Translations under genes and position numbers: made by a program
Shown here: one piece after another, positions 1 through 6,703 of the stretch
Layout of the letters: the number at the start of each line of letters is the position of its first letter
How positions within the stretch are numbered: the first letter of the stretch is position 1
Assembly (NCBI RefSeq): GCF_010500215.1
Contig: NZ_JAAGOY010000004.1
Span: forward strand, 186,001 to 250,000
Source: Aliiroseovarius sp. PrR006
Lineage (GTDB): Bacteria > Pseudomonadota > Alphaproteobacteria > Rhodobacterales > Rhodobacteraceae
DNA length: 64,000 bases
Reading direction: 5' to 3'
Notes under the pieces: generated by a model
Database searches by the model: none
Told to the model about the DNA's origin: nothing
What the model saw: the letters and a program-made list of their open reading frames with translations, nothing else

Positions 1-34
1 CGGTCTTTTTCGGAGCGCTTTTCCGGGCGGCCAT
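1..34 (-). CDS. pdhA: Pyruvate dehydrogenase E1 alpha subunit, N-terminal fragment
   Basis: Only the first 11 codons lie in the window, read leftwards; the peptide begins MAARKSAPKKT. A very strong ribosome binding site (AGGAGGA) sits 6-7 bases upstream of the ATG. The short basic Ala/Lys-rich start resembles the N-terminus of the PdhA subunit in Rhodobacteraceae, and pdhA is commonly found just downstream of an ftsB/divIC gene as here. The enzyme would be the thiamine-diphosphate decarboxylase component of the pyruvate dehydrogenase complex. The call rests on an 11-residue match and on gene order, so it is an inference. Confidence 0.55.
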   Translation of the reverse strand, partial: MAARKSAPKKT

Positions 35-72
35 GTGGCGTCCTCCTCCTGGCGTCATTTGGCTTTAGGTAA

Positions 73-97
73 TAGTTTAGTGTTAAACTATCTTATA
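73..97 (-). promoter_or_regulatory. Palindrome next to a candidate -10 box ahead of pdhA
   Basis: Positions 73-79 (TAGTTTA) and 84-90 (TAAACTA) form a perfect 7-base inverted repeat with a 4-base centre. On the minus strand a -10-like TATAAG (97 to 92) lies 1 base upstream of it, so the palindrome covers the likely transcription start of the gene starting at 34. No good -35 box is seen. The arrangement fits an operator for a dimeric repressor; no regulator can be named. Confidence 0.4.
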
Positions 98-212
98 CAG
101 CCTTCACCCTCACCGGTCGACAAAAACTTGCAGAACCTTGCGCGGGGCAGGGTTGCGCCAGACGCAAGGCTAGCGTTGTGATGTGATTTCAAAGGGGAAC
201 TTGCGCGAAAAC

Positions 213-515
213 TTAGCGCAGAACGACCTCGTCCGCGCGGACAACACCCAACACATTGCGGGCTTGTTCGTCCAGAAGGTCCAGATCAAGGTAATCGTCT
301 GACAGGCGTTTGGTGCGATTGCGTAGATCAGCGATCTGAGCCGAGAGCGCATCACGCTCTTTCAAAAGCGCTTGCGTCTCGGCCTCGATCTGTACGCGCC
401 GGAATAATCCATAGTCGCCCTGCACACTGGCAAACGTGAAGTATAAGCCAAGACCAACGGCCCCGACAAAGTAGACCACTCCACCAATTCCAGTTTGTGC
501 GCGAGGTGCGCCCAT
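213..515 (-). CDS. ftsB: Septum formation initiator family protein (FtsB/DivIC-like)
   Basis: This 100-residue protein has one N-terminal membrane segment (about residues 8-26), then a charged heptad-like stretch (about 30-70) predicted to form a coiled coil, then a short C-terminal tail. That is the FtsB/DivIC plan: a bitopic divisome protein that pairs with FtsL and FtsQ at midcell. The ATG at 515 was chosen because the membrane segment follows closely and a purine-rich GGCGGGA lies upstream; a longer reading frame to 608 adds residues unlike the family. It lies immediately upstream of pdhA. The family is certain; which divisome paralogue it equals is inferred. Confidence 0.85.
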   Translation of the reverse strand: MGAPRAQTGIGGVVYFVGAVGLGLYFTFASVQGDYGLFRRVQIEAETQALLKERDALSAQIADLRNRTKRLSDDYLDLDLLDEQARNVLGVVRADEVVLR

Positions 516-539
516 AGGTTTCCCGCCTGTATGTACTGC

Positions 540-572
540 CTCTTGCCCACCTCTTTTTGGGTGGTGCAAGAG
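540..572 (-). promoter_or_regulatory. Hairpin in the leader of ftsB
   Basis: CTCTTGC at 540-546 and CCACC at 547-551 pair with GGTGG and GCAAGAG up to 572, with one bulged base and a small T-rich loop. The 12-pair stem ends 25 bases before the ftsB start and falls between that gene and the aldolase terminator. There is no following T tract on the minus strand, so it is more likely an mRNA leader structure than a terminator. Confidence 0.4.
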
Positions 573-643
573 AACTATGCCATAGGTGATTCGGCTTGTG
601 AATCCCAAAAACGAATCGGTTGGAAAGTTTTTTCGGGCGTCAA

Positions 644-674
644 AGAAAAACGGCCCGCAAAACTGCGAGCCGTT
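644..674 (-). terminator. Intrinsic terminator of the aldolase gene
   Basis: Read on the minus strand, ACGGC-t-CGCA pairs with TGCG-g-GCCGT around a short T loop, followed by TTTTTCTTT. It starts about 25 bases past the aldolase stop codon. Confidence 0.8.
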
Positions 675-698
675 TCAAATTGCAATCAAAGCAGGGGC

Positions 699-1592
699 TT
701 ATCCAGCGATGGAGGCCTGATAAATGCTGTCGATCGTGTCTGCGATGGTGCCGTTGAACACGTCGTCCGATTGGCTCGCCGACAGGCCTTCGGTCAGCGC
801 ACGCGAGAAGCTGGCGATCATGCCGGTGTTCTGCGACAGGCGGGTGTTGGCTTCCTCGCGCGAGTAACCACCCGACAGGGCCACAACCGATGCCACACGC
901 GGGTGATCCACCAGCGATTTATAGTGGTTGGCGGCTTCCGGCAGGGTCAGCTTCAGCATAACGGTTTGGCCATCCGACAGCGCGTCCAGCTGAGCGGTCA
1001 GTTCGGCCAGCAGAATGTCTTCGGCGGCAGCCTTGTCCGAGATCGAGATCGTCACCTCGGGCTCGATGATCGGCACAAGGCCGTGACCGATGATCTGTTT
1101 GCCCACTTCGAACTGCTGCGCGACGATGGCTTTGATACCTTCAACGTTGGCCGCATTGATGACCGAACGCATCTTGGTGCCGAAAACGCCAGCTTTCACA
1201 GCGCGTTCGCACAGGGCGTCAAGTTCCGGCATCGGCTTCATCACCTGCACGCCGTTCTCTTCATCGGCGAGGCCCTTGTCGACTTTCAGGAATGGCACGA
1301 CGCCGCGCTCGTCCCACATGTAAGTGGCGGTCGGCTTGCCGTCGATCTGACGGTCCATGGTCATTTCGAACAGAATCGCGCCGATGACTTTTTCGCCGGT
1401 GAAGGCGGGGGCCTGCGCAATACGCGAGCGCATGGCGTGGATCAGGTCATACATCTCGGCATCGCCCGAGTATGCGTCTTCTTCGATGCCATAAAGGCGC
1501 AAAGCTTTCGGGGTCGATCCGCCCGACTGGTCCAGTGCTGCGATGAAGCCCTGACCGGCTTTGATCTTGTCCATTTGTGCTTGGTTCGGCAT
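699..1592 (-). CDS. Class I fructose-bisphosphate aldolase
   Basis: This 297-residue protein is a class I (Schiff-base) aldolase that cleaves fructose 1,6-bisphosphate to dihydroxyacetone phosphate and glyceraldehyde 3-phosphate in the cytoplasm. The N-terminal motif ALDQSGGSTPKAL and a lysine in VMLKLTLPE (about residue 212, the likely Schiff-base lysine) are visible, and the length matches the short bacterial class I family. The next metabolic gene to the right on this strand is pgk, another glycolytic and gluconeogenic enzyme, but the hemP unit and terminators lie between them, so co-transcription is unlikely. A GGGA site precedes the ATG. Confidence 0.93.
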   Translation of the reverse strand: MPNQAQMDKIKAGQGFIAALDQSGGSTPKALRLYGIEEDAYSGDAEMYDLIHAMRSRIAQAPAFTGEKVIGAILFEMTMDRQIDGKPTATYMWDERGVVPFLKVDKGLADEENGVQVMKPMPELDALCERAVKAGVFGTKMRSVINAANVEGIKAIVAQQFEVGKQIIGHGLVPIIEPEVTISISDKAAAEDILLAELTAQLDALSDGQTVMLKLTLPEAANHYKSLVDHPRVASVVALSGGYSREEANTRLSQNTGMIASFSRALTEGLSASQSDDVFNGTIADTIDSIYQASIAG

Positions 1593-1695
1593 GTCGATCC
1601 CACGTGTGAATAAAGGTCTGAATTACCCCGTTCATAGGCGAGGGCGCGCGGGCATGCAATTCTGCTGGCGCTAACAAATGCGCGTAGGAAGGGGT

Positions 1696-1737
1696 GAGGG
1701 GCAAGGTTGGATGAAACGGATATGGGCCTTGCCCCTC
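1696..1737. repeat. 11-base inverted repeat between hemP and the aldolase gene
   Basis: GAGGGGCAAGG (1696-1706) is matched perfectly by CCTTGCCCCTC (1727-1737) with a 20-base loop. It lies after hemP and before the aldolase start on the minus strand. It has no T tract. The GAGGGGCAAGG core also occurs in the dispersed repeat near 6680, so it may be a relic of that family or a weak terminator for hemP. The rest of 1593-1814 holds no gene that I can support. Confidence 0.45.
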
Positions 1738-1814
1738 GGCAACGGGCGGGAAGGGAACTTGGACGGCGCAGGGGAACTGTCGCCGTCACGCGCCGGTGCG
1801 TTCGCAATTGCGGT

Positions 1815-1985
1815 TTACTTGGTCAGGATCAGCTTCCCGGCGCGGGTGATGGTCAGCGTATAAACCATGTCGTTCAACACGATGCGGGCGGTCTTGCCGC
1901 TTTGTGTCAGATCCAACGCATCATGTTCGGGCGGAGCGGTCCGCAGGGCGGTTTCAAATACAGCGCTGGTGATGGGGGCGGTCAT
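1815..1985 (-). CDS. hemP: Hemin uptake protein HemP
   Basis: A 56-residue protein starting MTAPITSAVFETA and ending in the family signature GKLILTK, preceded by a VYTLTITRA strand. This C-terminal pattern (a hydrophobic strand, then xGKLILTK) defines the HemP/HmuP family. In other proteobacteria it is linked to haem uptake operons, and members are needed for expression of haem receptor genes. The ribosome binding site AAGGAGA lies 8 bases before the ATG. The ATG overlaps the TGA of the preceding 41-residue ORF (ATGA), so the two are translationally coupled. No haem receptor gene lies in the window, so this copy stands apart from its usual operon. Confidence 0.85.
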   Translation of the reverse strand: MTAPITSAVFETALRTAPPEHDALDLTQSGKTARIVLNDMVYTLTITRAGKLILTK

Positions 1986-2107
1986 GTGCGGTCTCCTTCA
2001 AAGGTGGCCTCGATCCACGCGGCCAAGGCTTTCAGGCCGGGGATGAAAGGAACGGGGTTTGGAATGTCGGTGCGGGCGGTTAGGCGCCCGCTGTCAAAGT
2101 CAGTCAT
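1982..2107 (-). CDS. Small 41-residue protein coupled to hemP, function unknown
   Basis: Reads MTDFDSGRLTARTDIPNPVP, then FIPGLKALAAWIEATFEGDRT. It has a good ribosome binding site (CAGGAGCG) 6 bases upstream, and its stop overlaps the hemP start. The C-terminal half could form an amphipathic helix with one tryptophan. I do not recognise a family. Its reality is supported by the ribosome binding site, the overlapping stop and start, and a promoter-operator region just upstream; a leader peptide controlling hemP translation is an alternative to a functional protein. Confidence 0.6.
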   Translation of the reverse strand: MTDFDSGRLTARTDIPNPVPFIPGLKALAAWIEATFEGDRT

Positions 2108-2187
2108 GTGTCGCGCTCCTGATGATACGGGGCGGGTGCCCCTCAGGTCTCCGGCTGATCGCAGATGGGTGCGACTGGCTGATACAT

Positions 2188-2219
2188 AATACCTATAAAA
2201 ATAGTCAGGTATTAGTCAA
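2188..2219 (-). promoter_or_regulatory. Promoter and palindromic operator of the hemP unit
   Basis: On the minus strand TTGACT (2219-2214) is followed after 16 bases by TATAGG (2197-2192). A perfect inverted repeat, AATACCT (2188-2194) with AGGTATT (2207-2213), covers the spacer and the -10 box. A repressor bound there would block polymerase. Because hemP is downstream, an iron- or haem-responsive regulator (Irr, Fur/Mur or an IscR/RirA type) is the natural candidate; I cannot assign which. Confidence 0.55.
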
Positions 2220-2230
2220 GCGGGAATCTT

Positions 2231-2268
2231 GAAAACAAAAACGCCCCACGCACTTCTGCGCAGGGCGT
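2231..2268 (-). terminator. Intrinsic terminator of pgk
   Basis: Minus strand: AACGCCC-t-GCGC pairs with GTGCG-t-GGGGCGTT around AGAA, followed by TTTTTGTTTT. It begins about 30 bases after the pgk stop codon and insulates the hemP promoter just beyond it. Confidence 0.85.
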
Positions 2269-2296
2269 TGATATAATGTGATTATCGCGCCTCGGC

Positions 2297-3484
2297 TCAG
2301 CCCAGAGCAGCGACGCCCGGCAGGGTTTTGCCTTCCATCCATTCAAGGAATGCACCGCCCGCGGTCGAGATGTAGGTGAAGCGTTCGGCGGCTCCCGCTT
2401 TGTTAAGCGCTGCGACGGTGTCACCACCGCCAGCGACCGAGGTCAGGTTGCCCGCATCCGACAGTTCTGCGGCTTTCAGGGCGGCTGCGTTGGTGGCGGC
2501 ATCAAACGGCTCGATCTCGAACGCGCCAAGAGGGCCGTTCCAAATCAGCGTGTTGGCTTGCTCGAACACGTCCGAGATCTTCGCGACGGATGCGGGGCCA
2601 GCGTCCAAGATCATCGCATCCGAGGGGCAGGCGTCGGCGGCAACAGTTTCATTGGCGGCATTGGCGGCAAATTCGCGGGCTACAACCACGTCCGATGGTA
2701 GGATGATCTCGCAGCCTGCTTCCTGCGCTTTGATCAGGATTTCGGATGCCGTATCGGTCATGTCATGCTCGGCCAGCGATTTGCCCACGTCGATGCCTTG
2801 AGCTGCAAGGAAGGTGTTGGCCATACCGCCACCGATCACCAGATGGTCCACCTTGGCGACCAGATTGCCCAGCAAGTCAAGTTTCGTGGACACCTTGGCC
2901 CCACCCACAACGGCGACAACCGGGCGAACTGGCTCGCCTAGGGCTGCTTCCAGTGCGGACAGCTCGGCCTGCATTAGGCGACCAGCGCAAGAAGGCAGAA
3001 GGCGCGCAACGCCCTCGGTCGAGCCATGCGCACGGTGTGCGGCCGAAAACGCATCGTTGCAGTACACATCGCCCAATGCAGCCAGCGCGGCGGCAAAAGC
3101 CGGATCGTTCTTGGGTTCAGCCGCGTGATAGCGGGTATTTTCCAGAAGCAGAACCTCGCCGGCCTCCAGATCGGCCACGGCCTGTTTGGCAGGCAGACCA
3201 ATGCAGTCATCGGCGAATTTCACCGGGCTGCCGAGCGCGGCTTCAAGGGCAGGGCGCACGACCGACAGGCTCATCTCAGCCACACGTTCGCCCTTGGGGC
3301 GACCAAAGTGGGCCAGCAGAACCGGTTTGCCGCCAGCGGCCAGAATATCGCGGATAGTAGGCAGGATGCGCTGGATGCGCGTGTCATCGGTGACCACGCC
3401 GTCTTTCACCGGCACGTTGATGTCTACGCGGGTCAGAACGGTTTTGCCGCTCAGGTCCATCTCGTCGAGTGTTTTCCAGGCCAT
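2297..3484 (-). CDS. pgk: Phosphoglycerate kinase
   Basis: 395 residues, the usual length. It transfers phosphate between 1,3-bisphosphoglycerate and ADP in glycolysis and gluconeogenesis. The N-terminal signature [12 protein letters not shown] (about residues 18-29), the GGAKVSTK and GGGMANTF motifs in the middle and [12 protein letters not shown] near residue 355 are all present. AGGAGGGA precedes the ATG at a good distance. It is transcribed alone and ends at its own terminator. Confidence 0.97.
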   Translation of the reverse strand: MAWKTLDEMDLSGKTVLTRVDINVPVKDGVVTDDTRIQRILPTIRDILAAGGKPVLLAHFGRPKGERVAEMSLSVVRPALEAALGSPVKFADDCIGLPAKQAVADLEAGEVLLLENTRYHAAEPKNDPAFAAALAALGDVYCNDAFSAAHRAHGSTEGVARLLPSCAGRLMQAELSALEAALGEPVRPVVAVVGGAKVSTKLDLLGNLVAKVDHLVIGGGMANTFLAAQGIDVGKSLAEHDMTDTASEILIKAQEAGCEIILPSDVVVAREFAANAANETVAADACPSDAMILDAGPASVAKISDVFEQANTLIWNGPLGAFEIEPFDAATNAAALKAAELSDAGNLTSVAGGGDTVAALNKAGAAERFTYISTAGGAFLEWMEGKTLPGVAALG

Positions 3485-3635
3485 CGGTCCCTCCTAAAGG
3501 TGTTGGGCGTGTTGCACACCAAAAGCGTGCGCGGGTCAACAGGCGCGGCGAAAAGAAGCCCGTGTGCCCTTCCATCTTTTCGCCCGCGTGCTTAGTTTGG
3601 CGCCAACGAAACACATAAATCTGAAGGAGGCCCCG

Positions 3636-4136
3636 ATGGCCGAATACAAAGATCCCGAAAACACCATCCTGATGGAGCTGAAAGACGGTACCGTCGTGAT
3701 CGAACTGCTGCCCGACGTCGCCCCCAAACATACCGAGCGTATGAAAGAACTGGCTCGCTCGGGCGAGTATGATGGCGTGGTCTTCCACCGCGTGATCGAC
3801 GGCTTCATGGCGCAGACTGGCGACGTGGCCAACGGCAAAGACCCGATGAGCCTGCGCCGCGCTGGCACCGGCGGGTCGTCGCTGCCGGATCTGCCTGCTG
3901 AGTTCTCGAAGCTGCCCCACGATCGTGGCACGCTGGGTGCTGCCCGTTCGCAGAACCCGAACTCGGCCAACAGCCAGTTCTTCATCAACTTCAGCGACAA
4001 CCACTTCCTGAACGGTCAGTACACGGTTTATGGCCGCGTAACCTCGGGCATGGAGCATGTCGACGCCATCACCCGCGGCGAGCCGCCTGCAAGCCCGGAC
4101 ATGATGGTATCGGTCAAGGTTGCTGCAGATGTCTGA
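3636..4136 (+). CDS. Peptidyl-prolyl cis-trans isomerase, cyclophilin type, cytosolic
   Basis: 166 residues, no signal peptide. The cyclophilin core motifs VVFHRVIDGFMAQTGD and GAARSQNPNSANSQFFI are intact, including the arginine and glutamine of the active site. It would catalyse proline isomerisation during cytoplasmic folding. The start at 3636 has an ideal GAAGGAGG site; an upstream extension to 3564 is not supported. Its last codons overlap the start of the second cyclophilin gene by 8 bases, indicating one operon and probably an old duplication. Confidence 0.93.
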   Translation: MAEYKDPENTILMELKDGTVVIELLPDVAPKHTERMKELARSGEYDGVVFHRVIDGFMAQTGDVANGKDPMSLRRAGTGGSSLPDLPAEFSKLPHDRGTLGAARSQNPNSANSQFFINFSDNHFLNGQYTVYGRVTSGMEHVDAITRGEPPASPDMMVSVKVAADV

Positions 4137-4770
4137 CGGCAACTACACATCTCGGGACAGACGCACGTTTATCGTGGCGTTTCTGGCCGGGGTGGCCTTG
4201 GTTGTGGGCTATGGGATCTACACGCTCTGGCCCTCGGCCCCGCCCGAACTTGATCCGGTTGTGGTCGGCGACGCGCCGAAGGTTGAAATCACTGTCGCAG
4301 GCGAAGCCAACGGCGTGATCGAAATCACTCTGCGTCCCGATCTGGCCCCGGGCCATGTGGAGCGCATCATCACGCTGGCCAATGAAGGCACTTATGACAA
4401 TGTGGTCTTCCACCGTGTCATTGACGGCTTCATGGCGCAGACCGGTGATGTCGAGTTCGGCAAGGCCGACGGCAATGGTGGTCGTGCTGGCATGGGCGGA
4501 TCGTCCTATCCGGACCTGAAGGCCGAGTTCACGGACGAGCCCTATCTGACCGGAACCGTAGGCATGGCGCGATCACAAAGCCCGAACTCGGCCAACAGCC
4601 AGTTCTTCATCATGTTCGCCCCCGGCGATTTCCTGAACGGGAAATACACGGTCGTCGGTCATGTGACGGGCGGCTTTGACGTGGTTCAGGCGATCAAGCG
4701 CGGTGAAGGCCCGAACGGGTCGGTGCTGGGCAAACCGGACGTCATGACCTCGATGCGCGTGGTGGAATAA
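4129..4770 (+). CDS. Peptidyl-prolyl cis-trans isomerase, cyclophilin type, membrane anchored
   Basis: 213 residues: a short basic N-terminus (RDRR), a hydrophobic segment (about residues 14-34), then a periplasmic cyclophilin domain with VVFHRVIDGFMAQTGD and GMARSQSPNSANSQFFI. The positive-inside rule places the domain in the periplasm, tethered or cleaved. The start is inside the preceding gene, so translation is coupled. Compared with the cytosolic partner the catalytic motifs are almost identical, so the pair is best read as one duplicated gene assigned to two compartments. Confidence 0.92.
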   Translation: MSDGNYTSRDRRTFIVAFLAGVALVVGYGIYTLWPSAPPELDPVVVGDAPKVEITVAGEANGVIEITLRPDLAPGHVERIITLANEGTYDNVVFHRVIDGFMAQTGDVEFGKADGNGGRAGMGGSSYPDLKAEFTDEPYLTGTVGMARSQSPNSANSQFFIMFAPGDFLNGKYTVVGHVTGGFDVVQAIKRGEGPNGSVLGKPDVMTSMRVVE

Positions 4771-4809
4771 CTCCGCGCACGATTGCTCAAACCCTCGTGA
4801 GGGGGGCTA

Positions 4810-4865
4810 TGGGGCCGCTTCTTTCTCTGTCAGGCTGGGTCTGTCCGAGAAAAGGAGCGGCCCTA
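4810..4865 (+). promoter_or_regulatory. Hairpin that covers the ribosome binding site of the DUF3179 gene
   Basis: Bases 4810-4819 pair with 4856-4865 (core GGGCCGCT with AGCGGCCC), and after a small internal loop 4822-4827 (TTTCTC) pair with 4847-4852 (GAGAAA). The Shine-Dalgarno AAGGAG (4852-4857) lies in the internal loop and the stem edges, and the stem base reaches the A of the ATG. This could be a translation-controlling structure. It might also act, with the CCCTC/GAGGG hairpin at 4791-4804, to end the cyclophilin transcript. Confidence 0.45.
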
Positions 4866-5839
4866 TGCGTATTCTGATGACCATGCTTGCGATCGTCGTT
4901 GGGCTTTGGGCGCAGGAAGTGCGCGCCAACCCGACCCAGTGGGAGCGTGAGTTCCCGAAAACCGATTTCGCACAAACCAATATTGGCAGCTGGAACGAGA
5001 TTCTGTCGGGCGGCCCTGGCCGCGATGGCATTCCGGCGCTGTCTGACCCCGCCTTTCGCAAAGCAGGGGATGAAACCCGTATCGGCCCCCGCGAACCGGT
5101 CCTGACGGTCGAGATCAAAGGCGCCACCCCGCGTGCCTATCCGCTACGCTATCTGACCTGGCATGAAATCGTGAACGACACGGTGGGTGGCGTGCCCGTC
5201 GCCGTCACCTTCTGCCCGCTCTGCAATTCCGGCATGGTGTTTGACCGTCGTGTGGACGGGCAAGAGCTGACATTTGGTGTGACAGGTAAGCTGCGAGCCT
5301 CGGACATGGTCATGTATGACCACCAGACGGAAAGCTGGTGGCAACAGGCGCTGGGGCAGGGGATCGTCGGCGCGCATACCGGCACGCAGCTGACACAGCT
5401 GCCCGCGTGGATGGAAAGCTGGGCCGAGTTCATGCGGCGAAACCCCGACGGGCTGGTCATGGAACAACCCCGTGCCAACCGATCCTATGGCCGCAACCCC
5501 TATGCGGGCTATGACAGCCGCAACCGCCCCTATGGCTTCTTTACCGGAGAACAGCCGCCTCATGGCGTCCCCGCGCTGGCCCGCGTCGTCCGTGTGGGGA
5601 ACCGCGCGTGGCCGGTCGCGCGCCTGTCGAAAGAAGGCGAGATTACCGAGGCGGGCGTGACCATCAGTTGGACCGCTGGGCAGGCCTCAGCTTTAGATAC
5701 ATCACAGATTTCAAAAGGGCGCGACGTGGGCACGATCCGCGTCCGCGATGCACAGGGCAGGGACGTCCCACACGACGTACTCTTCGCTTTTGCCTTCCAC
5801 GCCTTCTGGCCGGATGGAGAGTGGATGTTAGGGGGCTAG
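4865..5839 (+). CDS. DUF3179 domain-containing exported protein
   Basis: 324 residues with an N-terminal signal peptide (cleavage probably near QEVRANPTQ) and a DUF3179 domain over most of the rest. Characteristic pieces are YPLRYLTWHEIVND, VAVTFCPLCNSG (a CxxC pair) and GVTGKLRASDMVMYDH. The family's activity is not known to me; the conserved cysteines and histidines suggest metal or redox chemistry in the periplasm. AAGGAG precedes the ATG. Its TAG stop overlaps the stop of the convergent proC-like gene in a shared CTAG. Confidence 0.85.
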   Translation: MRILMTMLAIVVGLWAQEVRANPTQWEREFPKTDFAQTNIGSWNEILSGGPGRDGIPALSDPAFRKAGDETRIGPREPVLTVEIKGATPRAYPLRYLTWHEIVNDTVGGVPVAVTFCPLCNSGMVFDRRVDGQELTFGVTGKLRASDMVMYDHQTESWWQQALGQGIVGAHTGTQLTQLPAWMESWAEFMRRNPDGLVMEQPRANRSYGRNPYAGYDSRNRPYGFFTGEQPPHGVPALARVVRVGNRAWPVARLSKEGEITEAGVTISWTAGQASALDTSQISKGRDVGTIRVRDAQGRDVPHDVLFAFAFHAFWPDGEWMLGG

Positions 5840-6630
5840 GTGTCGTTCGCAATGCGCCGTGTTTTCTCAACAGCCGCGGTCAGCCCTTCGCGCACCACAC
5901 GCTCGATCCCAGCCGCCTTCATGGCCTCAAGCCCCGCGGCCGTGGTGCCGGCATAGTCGATCATCCATTGAACCTGCTCAGCCGGTGATGGCCCCCCGGC
6001 GCCCATCTCATGCCCCGCCGCCAAGAAAAGCTGCCGCACTGCGCGCTCAGCCACCTCTGCATCAACACCCTGTTCTTGGGCAAATTCGACCATCGTATCG
6101 GCAAACAGGGCGACGAAACCGGGTACGGGACCGGTAATTGCGGTGAACACATCCAGCTGCGCTTCTTCACTTAAAGCATCCGTCTGCCCAATCGCACTGA
6201 ACAGGTCTTCGGCCACCGCACCATCGTCCTGCGCGCCTGCGCCCAACATGTAGGGAGAGTAGGCCAGCCGCCCCGCCGCCGCCGGGCTCGACATGGCCCG
6301 GATTACGCGGTCATGACCTGCAATCTCTGCCATTTGCACCAACGTCACCCCAGCCATAACGGACAGAACCAGCTTGCCGTCGGCCTGAAGTCGTAGCGCA
6401 GTCGCATTGGCGGGCGGAACCGACAGAAGGATGACATTACAGGCCGCAACCATCTCGTCGATGTCAGAAACCAATCGCACCGCGTCCGGCAGATCACCCC
6501 GATCTCCGCTTCTGTTCGAGACAAGGATCTGCTCAGCCGGAAGCGCCTCCGCCGAGATCAAACCCTGAATGATCGCGCAGCCCAACTGCCCGCTGCCCCC
6601 AATCACGCCCAGAATAATGCCGTCAAACAT
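5836..6630 (-). CDS. Pyrroline-5-carboxylate reductase-like protein (divergent ProC)
   Basis: 264 residues. An N-terminal Rossmann fold begins GVIGGSGQLG and continues with LVSNRSGD and VILLSVPP; the C-terminal helical half carries AGTTAAGLEAM in the place of the ProC signature SPGGTTxxGL. The usual SGxGPAY is changed to TGPVPGF. It therefore belongs to the ProC superfamily but may not be the main proline enzyme. The ATG at 6630 was chosen: upstream codons run into the dispersed repeat. It follows trpE on the same strand, separated by that repeat. Confidence 0.7.
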   Translation of the reverse strand: MFDGIILGVIGGSGQLGCAIIQGLISAEALPAEQILVSNRSGDRGDLPDAVRLVSDIDEMVAACNVILLSVPPANATALRLQADGKLVLSVMAGVTLVQMAEIAGHDRVIRAMSSPAAAGRLAYSPYMLGAGAQDDGAVAEDLFSAIGQTDALSEEAQLDVFTAITGPVPGFVALFADTMVEFAQEQGVDAEVAERAVRQLFLAAGHEMGAGGPSPAEQVQWMIDYAGTTAAGLEAMKAAGIERVVREGLTAAVEKTRRIANDT

Positions 6631-6640
6631 CGCAGCCCCC

Positions 6641-6703
6641 ATTTTCTTGCCAAAAACATCCTGGGGTGAGGCCGTCAGGCCGAGGGGCAAGGCCCCTGAC
6701 CCC
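6641..6703. repeat. Dispersed intergenic repeat, copy A
   Basis: ATTTTCTTG is followed by an A-rich spacer, TCCTGGGGTGA, and the self-complementary GAGGGGCAAGGCCCCTGA. The same order (ATTTTCTTG, A/T-rich spacer, TCCCGGGGTGA, GAGGGGCAGAGCCCCTC) occurs at 11414-11475. Copy A fills the gap between trpE and the proC-like gene. Similar elements are common between genes in this bacterial family, to my recollection. Confidence 0.6.

Noticed and set aside
495-1613. 372-codon open frame opposite the aldolase gene
   Set aside because: It is the antisense shadow of a well-supported gene, has no domain-like sequence and crosses the terminator region.
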